Shown: positions 58,604 through 64,000 of the stretch, in pieces
How positions within the stretch are numbered: the first letter of the stretch is position 1
Layout: every line of letters begins with the position of its first letter
Assembly: GCF_002252565.1 (NCBI RefSeq)
Contig: NZ_NPML01000007.1
Location: 248,001-312,000 of the forward strand
Length of the DNA: 64,000 nucleotides
Source: Petroclostridium xylanilyticum
GTDB taxonomy: Bacteria; Bacillota; Clostridia; SK-Y3
Direction of reading: 5' to 3'
The notes under the pieces: model-generated
What the model was told of the DNA's origin: nothing
Seen by the model: only the letters and a program-made list of their open reading frames with translations
Database searches by the model: none
Made by a program: the position numbers and the translations under genes

Positions 58604-60169
58604 CTATCTTGCATACTCAATTGCCCTGGTTTCCCTTATGACATTTACCTTAATTTGACCAGGATATTCCAGTTCACTTTCTATTTTTTTAACAATATCT
58701 CTAGCTATTAATACAGCATTTTCATCACTTACATCTTCAGGCTTAACCATAATTCTTATTTCTCTACCTGCTTGAATAGCAAAAGATTTATCTACACCAT
58801 TAAATGAATTAGCAATTTCCTCAAGTTTTTCAAGTCTCTTTATATAAGTTTCAAGATTCTCCCGTCTAGCTCCAGGTCTTGCAGCTGAAATTGTATCAGC
58901 CGCCTGGACAAGGCAAGCAATAATGGTCTCAGGTTGGACATCGCCGTGATGAGCCATAATGGCATGTATAACTTCTTGACTTTCCCTGTACTTTTTAGCA
59001 ATATCAGCGCCAATCGTTACATGGGAACCTTCAACCTCATGGTCTACAGCCTTCCCAATATCATGAAGTAATCCTGCCCTCTTTGCAATATTAACATCTG
59101 CCCCCAGCTCTCCTGCCATAATACCGGCTAGGTGCGCCACTTCAATAGAATGCCTTAGTACATTCTGACCATAGCTGGTCCTGAATTTCAATTTTCCCAG
59201 TAATTTTATTAACTCAGGATGCAAACCATGCACGCCTGTTTCAAAAGTCGCATGCTCACCTTCCTGCCTGATAGTATTTTCCACTTCTTTCCTGGACCGT
59301 TCAACAGTCTCTTCAATCCGCGCAGGATGAATACGACCGTCTATAATAAGCTTTTCCAGGGCTACGCGGGCAACTTCCCTTCTTATAGGATCAAAGCCTG
59401 ATAAAATTACTGCTTCAGGAGTATCATCAATAATTAAATCTATTCCGGTTAAGGTTTCCAGTGTCCTGATATTTCTTCCTTCTCTACCGATGATTCTTCC
59501 TTTCATTTCATCATTTGGTAAAGGTACAACTGACACTGTAGCTTCAGCTACATGATCTGCAGCACATTTTTGTATCGCCGCACTTATAATATCTTTAGCT
59601 TTTTTCTCAGCCTCTTCCTTAGTCTTAGCTTCAATGTCTTTAATCATGATTGCAGCTTCATGTTTAACCTCATTCTCTATATTTTTCAAAAGATAATTCT
59701 TTGCCTCTTCTACGGTCAGGCCAGATATTCTTTCCAGTTCTTCAAGCTGCTTTCTTTGAATTTCCAAAGTTTCTTCCTGCAGAGCTTGTATTTCCTTACT
59801 TTTTCTATTCAGCATATCTTCCTTTGCTTCAAGAGATTCAACTTTTCTGTCCAAAGTTTCTTCTTTTTGTTGAATTCTTCTCTCTTGACGCTGAAGTTCA
59901 TTTCTTCTTTCCTTTATTTCTCTGTCAAACTCGATTCTATTTTTATGAATCTCTTCTTTTGCTTCCAATAAAGCTTCTCTCTTCTTATTCTCAGCAGTCT
60001 TACAAGCATCACTGATAATTCGTTTCGCTTCTTCTTCTGCACTGCCTATCTCAGCTTCAGCAATCTTTTTTCTATATGCAATTCCAAAACGGAAAGCGAA
60101 TATACCCGAAAATATTGCTGCACCAAGTGCAACGGCAATTAATATGATTATTTCTCCAAATGTAATAAT
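58604..60169 (-). CDS. rny: Ribonuclease Y
   Basis: Rny is the membrane-anchored endonuclease that starts mRNA decay in Firmicutes. The protein has a single N-terminal helix ([21 protein letters not shown]), a coiled coil of ~150 residues, a KH domain ([22 protein letters not shown], near residue 220), and the HD domain ([31 protein letters not shown], near 345-375). The ending is RAIEYAR, with Rny-typical [12 protein letters not shown] before it. The strong AAGGGAGGTG (60182-60173) is followed at normal distance only by ATT codons (60169, 60166). The sole GTG (60175) overlaps the site, and a TTG (60190) precedes it. I tentatively start at the ATT. Confidence 0.92.
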   Translation of the reverse strand: MITFGEIIILIAVALGAAIFSGIFAFRFGIAYRKKIAEAEIGSAEEEAKRIISDACKTAENKKREALLEAKEEIHKNRIEFDREIKERRNELQRQERRIQQKEETLDRKVESLEAKEDMLNRKSKEIQALQEETLEIQRKQLEELERISGLTVEEAKNYLLKNIENEVKHEAAIMIKDIEAKTKEEAEKKAKDIISAAIQKCAADHVAEATVSVVPLPNDEMKGRIIGREGRNIRTLETLTGIDLIIDDTPEAVILSGFDPIRREVARVALEKLIIDGRIHPARIEETVERSRKEVENTIRQEGEHATFETGVHGLHPELIKLLGKLKFRTSYGQNVLRHSIEVAHLAGIMAGELGADVNIAKRAGLLHDIGKAVDHEVEGSHVTIGADIAKKYRESQEVIHAIMAHHGDVQPETIIACLVQAADTISAARPGARRENLETYIKRLEKLEEIANSFNGVDKSFAIQAGREIRIMVKPEDVSDENAVLIARDIVKKIESELEYPGQIKVNVIRETRAIEYAR

Positions 60170-60344
60170 GTGCACCTCCCTTATTATCAAAATAATTTCG
60201 GAAACTCACTCTTCTCTTGTCATTGAAGGTACAACGTCGCAGTCTTCTACTGCACTTTAACTTTACAACAGCAGGCTCGCCACGCTGCTGTAACTCCTTA
60301 CCATGACAAAAAAATATTCCATAAAATGGTTTCCAGATACCTTC

Positions 60345-60480
60345 TTGAACCTCCCACAACTAAAGCCGCAGGATTCCTAATTCATCGACTGCTTTGCAGT
60401 CTTCAAAGGCTTAACTTCGGGTAGTCCCTACCCTAGTTCGAGTCCTTAACTCTACTGAAGTCACGAGTGTGCGGACGCTA
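60345..60480 (-). ncRNA. Omega-RNA/right-end-like remnant of an IS200/IS605 tnpB element
   Basis: On the minus strand the segment runs from GCGTCCGCACACTCGTGAC through AAGGACTCGAAC, AGGGTAGGGACTACCCGAAG and GAAGACTGCAAAGCAGTCG to GGAATCCTGCGGCTTTAGTT, then GTGGGAGGTTCAA. This order matches, as I remember it, the 3' end of clostridial tnpB elements: the omega-RNA scaffold with the terminal hairpin and TTCAA end. The final stem (60353-60372) pairs fully with G-U allowed. No tnpB or tnpA coding sequence is present upstream; only a promoter. If transcribed, the bases after 60345 would take the guide position. Confidence 0.6.
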
Positions 60481-60589
60481 TTCATCAATAGCATTATCTT
60501 TCATTTTCTTCTATTAATGCAAAACTTTTCCTGAGGAACTTGCAAACTTAAACAAAATATATATATTTGGTGTATAAATATATATGATA

Positions 60590-60618
60590 ATTGTAAACTT
60601 TTTTAAAATTACTGTCAA
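60590..60618 (-). promoter_or_regulatory. Sigma-A promoter reading into the omega-RNA-like segment and rny
   Basis: Minus strand TTGACA, 17-nt spacer, TACAAT. No gene other than rny lies downstream; the leader to rny would be about 400 nt and would contain the tnpB-element remnant. Confidence 0.82.
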
Positions 60619-60646
60619 GAATCAATTAATACCGTGCCTGATTGAA

Positions 60647-61489
60647 TTATTGTTGTGCAGCTTTTACGGTATTTTTCATAAGCATTGCAATGGTCATAGG
60701 TCCAACGCCTCCAGGCACAGGGGTAATAGCTCCTGCAACCTCCACCGCACTGTCAAAATCAACATCTCCTGCTAACTTCTTATTTTCCAGCCTATTTACA
60801 CCGACGTCTATCACAACTGCACCTGGCTTTATCATATCACCTGTAATGATATGCGGTTTTCCAACTGCTACTACCAATATATCTGCTCTCCTGCACACAT
60901 CTTTAAGATTTCTTGTCCTTGAATGGCATATCGTAACCGTCCCATGCTGTTCCAATAGAAGTATGGATTGCGGTTTTCCTACAATATTGCTCCTTCCCAC
61001 CACAACACATTCTTTTCCTTCTACATCAAAGCCTGACTGTTTAATAAGTTCCATTACTCCCGCAGGCGTACAGGGTAAAAAGACAGGATTGCCTAATATA
61101 ATTCTTCCAACATTCACAGGATGAAAAGCGTCCACATCTTTATTAGGATTGATCGTATTTATTACCTCTTCTTCATTTAAATGTTTAGGAAGAGGAAGCT
61201 GTACCAGTATCCCGTGAACTTCTTTCTTTTTATTGAGCGTCCTGACTAAATCCAAAAGTTCCTGCTGTGTTGTTTCTTCGGGTAAGGCATACTCTTCAGA
61301 ATATATGCCAATCTCTTCACATGCTTTCTTTTTCGCATTTACATATACTCTTGATGCCGGATTATTACCTACTATCACAACAGCTAAACCAGGAAAAATT
61401 CCTTTCAATTTGAGCTGGTCAACTTCATTTTTTAATTCATTTTTAATTTTTGATGCAATTTGTTTTCCGTCGATAATTTTTGCTGCCAA
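60647..61489 (-). CDS. folD: Bifunctional methylenetetrahydrofolate dehydrogenase/cyclohydrolase
   Basis: FolD interconverts methylene-, methenyl- and formyl-tetrahydrofolate. The 280-residue protein has [26 protein letters not shown] (catalytic Lys and Tyr region, near residue 35-60), [57 protein letters not shown] (NADP site) and the end [21 protein letters not shown] at 61489, 8 nt after AAAGGAGG, gives the usual length; the ATG at 61525 precedes that site. Confidence 0.94.
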   Translation of the reverse strand: MAAKIIDGKQIASKIKNELKNEVDQLKLKGIFPGLAVVIVGNNPASRVYVNAKKKACEEIGIYSEEYALPEETTQQELLDLVRTLNKKKEVHGILVQLPLPKHLNEEEVINTINPNKDVDAFHPVNVGRIILGNPVFLPCTPAGVMELIKQSGFDVEGKECVVVGRSNIVGKPQSILLLEQHGTVTICHSRTRNLKDVCRRADILVVAVGKPHIITGDMIKPGAVVIDVGVNRLENKKLAGDVDFDSAVEVAGAITPVPGGVGPMTIAMLMKNTVKAAQQ

Positions 61490-61531
61490 AATATTGTCCT
61501 CCTTTCCATTATTTGCACTATTCATTTTATG

Positions 61532-63370
61532 TTATCTCTTTCGTCTTGTCAATGCATTTTCATTTCTACCTTTCCTGGGACGAATAAGGCATTTAGGACC
61601 AAAACCAATCAGGTCCCTTCTTCCCGCCTTAACAAGCGCCTCATATACCAGTTCATAGTTTTCCGGCTTCCTATATTGGAGCAGCGCCCTTTGCATCGCC
61701 TTTTCCTTTGGAGAGCGTGGTACATATACTTTCTCCATGGTCCTTGGATCCAACCCTGTATAAAACATACATGTGGCCAATGTTCCAGGTGTGGGATAGA
61801 AGTCTTGCACCTGCTCCGGGCTGTATTTAATATCCCGTAAATATTCTGCCAGTTCAATTGCTTCTTTCAGGCTGCTTCCCGGATGACTGGACATCAGATA
61901 GGGAACCAGATATTGTTCCTTTCCTATTTTTCTATTGATTTCATAAAATTTATCTGCAAATTTCTGATACACCTGCCTAGAAGGTTTTCCCATTCTTTTA
62001 AGAACCTCTGATGAAACATGCTCCGGAGCCACTTTTAACTGCCCGCTGATATGATGCTGGCATAATTCCCAAAAAAACTCTTCGTTCCGGTCGTTAATCA
62101 AATAATCATATCTTATGCCTGAACGGATAAATACTTTCTTTACGCCTTCAATATCCCTCAGTTCTTTTAGTAAGTCCAGGTACTCTTTATGGGATATGTT
62201 GAGATTTTTACACGGATGCGGATAGAGACACTGCCTGGTTTTGCATGCACCATGCTTTATTTGCTTCTCACAGGCCTCATTTCTAAAATTAGCAGTGGGA
62301 CCCCCTACATCATGTATATATCCTTTGAAATCAGGATGCCATGTCATGTTTCTTGCTTCATTAATAATTGAAGCTTTGCTCCGGCTTTGTACCGTCCTAC
62401 CCTGGTGGAATGTTAAAGCACAAAAGGTACAAGAACCATAACACCCTCTAGAACTGGTAATACTAAATTGAACCTCTTTTATTGCTGGAACCCCGCCTTG
62501 TTCTTCATATATGGGATGGTAAGTCCTCTGATACGGAAGTGAATAAACTGTATCCAGTTCATTTCTGTTAAGAGGCATCATTGGTGGATTTTGTACAAGA
62601 TATTTATCTCCATGCGGCTGGATGATAATTTTGCCTCTTATTGGATCCTGTTCTTCATATTGAATTTTACAAGCTTCAGCATATCTCTTTTTACTATCTC
62701 TTACTTCTTCATAGGACGGAACAAGCATTGATTTTGATTTTAAATCTTCGATATTATCTGTCAGATATGCGGTTCCGGCAATCCAAGTTATTTCATTTAC
62801 GCTTTTACCTTCGTTTAAAGCATTAGCTACCTCAACAATTTGTTTTTCTCCCATTCCGTATATCAGGAGATCAGCACGGGAATCTGCCAGTATGGACCTT
62901 CTCACTTTATTATCCCAATAATCATAATGTGCAAACCTTCTTAAACTTGCTTCAATACCTCCAATAATAATGGGTACATCCTTGTAAGCCTCCCGAGCAC
63001 GGTTACAATATACAATTACCGCCCTATCAGGCCGGTATCCGGCTTTCCCTCCAGGAGAATAAGCGTCATCACTGCGAGGCTTTTTACTGGCCGTATAATG
63101 GTTTACCATTGAATCCAGGTTCCCGGAAGATATAAGAATTGCCAGCCTTGGCTTTCCAAGCTTCATAAAGTCATCCGTATTACGCCAGTTGGGCTGTGCA
63201 ACAATTCCTATTTTATATCCTTTACTCTCCAGGACACGGGTGATGATTGCATGTCCAAAACTGGGGTGATCCACATAAGCATCTCCGCTGATATATAAAA
63301 AATCAAGCTGTTCCCAGCCCCGTCTTTGCATATCTTCTTTTGTTGTCGGTAGAAAATCGTTTATCGCCAT
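61532..63370 (-). CDS. YgiQ family radical SAM protein
   Basis: The 612-residue protein has an N-terminal B12-binding-like region (residues ~20-200, including [28 protein letters not shown]), then the radical SAM motif GCYGSCTFC (near residue 315), [27 protein letters not shown] and [17 protein letters not shown]. This is the YgiQ layout (UPF0313). The reaction is unknown. The ATG follows GAAGGAGAATG. It lies 18 bp after ftsK and 42 bp before folD. Confidence 0.93.
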   Translation of the reverse strand: MAINDFLPTTKEDMQRRGWEQLDFLYISGDAYVDHPSFGHAIITRVLESKGYKIGIVAQPNWRNTDDFMKLGKPRLAILISSGNLDSMVNHYTASKKPRSDDAYSPGGKAGYRPDRAVIVYCNRAREAYKDVPIIIGGIEASLRRFAHYDYWDNKVRRSILADSRADLLIYGMGEKQIVEVANALNEGKSVNEITWIAGTAYLTDNIEDLKSKSMLVPSYEEVRDSKKRYAEACKIQYEEQDPIRGKIIIQPHGDKYLVQNPPMMPLNRNELDTVYSLPYQRTYHPIYEEQGGVPAIKEVQFSITSSRGCYGSCTFCALTFHQGRTVQSRSKASIINEARNMTWHPDFKGYIHDVGGPTANFRNEACEKQIKHGACKTRQCLYPHPCKNLNISHKEYLDLLKELRDIEGVKKVFIRSGIRYDYLINDRNEEFFWELCQHHISGQLKVAPEHVSSEVLKRMGKPSRQVYQKFADKFYEINRKIGKEQYLVPYLMSSHPGSSLKEAIELAEYLRDIKYSPEQVQDFYPTPGTLATCMFYTGLDPRTMEKVYVPRSPKEKAMQRALLQYRKPENYELVYEALVKAGRRDLIGFGPKCLIRPRKGRNENALTRRKR

Positions 63371-63387
63371 TTTTACATTCTCCTTCG

Positions 63388-64000
63388 TTAATCACCGCTA
63401 TTCATAAGCATCTCATGATATTGCTGCCGAGTAATGAGCACTTGCCGGGGTTTACTGCCTTCAAATCCTCCTACGATTCCCCGCGTCTCCATCTGGTCAA
63501 TTAATCTTGCTGCCCGGGCATAACCTACTTTTAACCGTCTTTGAAGCATGGAAACAGATGCCTGTCCGCTATCTACTACCAGTTCTATAGCCTGGGGGAG
63601 TAATTCATCATTGTCTCCAGGGTCCATTTCTTCTACTTCATTTTCTTTTTCTATCTGCTCAATAATATCTTCATGGTAATTTGCGCCCGAATGGCCTTTA
63701 ATATACTCAACAATGTTCTCAACTTCTTTATCGGATATAAACGCTCCCTGCAATCTTATTGGCTTTGCTGCTCCCACGGGATAAAACAACATATCTCCTT
63801 TGCCCAGTAACTTTTCTGCTCCTGCCATATCCAGGATCGTCCTTGAATCCACCTGTGAAGATACGGCAAAAGAAATTCTTGAAGGAATATTAGCCTTTAT
63901 AACCCCTGTAATAACATCAACCGAAGGCCGCTGTGTAGCAATTACAAGGTGCATTCCGGCAGCTCTGGCCATCTGAGCTAAACGGCAAATGGAATCTTCA
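63388..64000 (-). CDS. DNA translocase FtsK/SpoIIIE, C-terminal part (cut by the window edge)
   Basis: Only the last ~204 codons lie in the window; the frame continues past base 64000 ([15 protein letters not shown]...). [55 protein letters not shown] is the conserved end of the motor domain. The C-terminal gamma domain, a winged helix that reads oriented DNA sequences, follows: [25 protein letters not shown]. It ends normally with a stop at 63388. Confidence 0.95.
   Translation of the reverse strand, partial: EDSICRLAQMARAAGMHLVIATQRPSVDVITGVIKANIPSRISFAVSSQVDSRTILDMAGAEKLLGKGDMLFYPVGAAKPIRLQGAFISDKEVENIVEYIKGHSGANYHEDIIEQIEKENEVEEMDPGDNDELLPQAIELVVDSGQASVSMLQRRLKVGYARAARLIDQMETRGIVGGFEGSKPRQVLITRQQYHEMLMNSGD

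Noticed and set aside
60072-60359. 95-codon minus-strand frame over the omega-RNA end and rny start
   Set aside because: It runs through the terminal hairpin and the rny ribosome binding site in another frame, with no family match.

Overview
This window is low-GC chromosomal DNA from an anaerobic, spore-forming member of the Clostridia. The evidence is the sporulation genes (spoIID, spoVS, a pdaB-type deacetylase), a SCIFF peptide with its radical SAM maturase (a Clostridia hallmark), an S-layer-homology protein, a lysine riboswitch and strong AGGAGG ribosome binding sites. Most genes lie on the minus strand. Both edges cut genes: recJ on the left and an ftsK/spoIIIE translocase on the right.

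Layout. 1-7.1 kb: recJ, lepB, an SLH/GH18 cell-wall protein and mutS2. 7.4-12.3 kb: a HAD phosphatase, small proteins, secDF, a broken HD-domain gene and a gamma-carbonic-anhydrase-like protein. 12.7-23.7 kb: a complete LIV-type ABC importer (livFGMHK) directly downstream of thiolase, 3-hydroxybutyryl-CoA dehydrogenase, an SDR, a CoA-transferase and an acyl-CoA ligase. Together these look like a hydroxybutyrate/acetoacetate uptake-and-activation cluster. Three LacI-type palindromes around it, with a lacI-family gene at 25.9 kb, suggest one local regulon. 23.7-28.8 kb: a graveyard of mobile-element remnants (an internally deleted DDE transposase, an ISL3 transposase with one in-frame stop, foldback sequences) surrounding that regulator. 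28.8-33.2 kb: SCIFF maturase, the SCIFF peptide (45 codons), a TIGR04086 membrane protein, yajC and tgt. 33.3-40.6 kb: an accessory island between tgt and queA with a toxin-antitoxin pair, a glycosyltransferase, an SprT-like metalloprotein, a sigma factor, an ArpU-like regulator, coiled-coil and repeat proteins, and divergent XRE regulators flanked by GGAC palindrome arrays. An 18-bp near-repeat of the queA 3' end marks the far border. 40.7-50.3 kb: queA, spoIID, a lysine riboswitch with dapA-dapB-ACT protein, a DUF624 protein, cobO, a ComK-like protein with a sigma factor, and an SSB-like protein. 50.5-64 kb: a Mur-ligase-like protein, pdaB-type deacetylase, yjbQ, tRNA-Leu and tRNA-Gln, an oligopeptide-binding lipoprotein, a nicotinate phosphoribosyltransferase, pgeF, spoVS, ymdB, rny, folD, a YgiQ-type radical SAM protein and ftsK.

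The most unusual signals are non-coding. The leader of rny carries a sequence that reads like the 3' end (omega-RNA/right end) of an IS200/IS605 tnpB element, but no tnpB is present. A sigma-A promoter lies directly upstream. The rny reading frame also lacks a conventional start codon at the right distance from its ribosome binding site. Many intergenic regions carry foldbacks or palindromes: two copies of a 33-35 bp TGCAGTAGCCCAGGC palindrome, two copies of an AT-rich foldback, and several heptad-phased GTTCACA/GTTCATG-type arrays.
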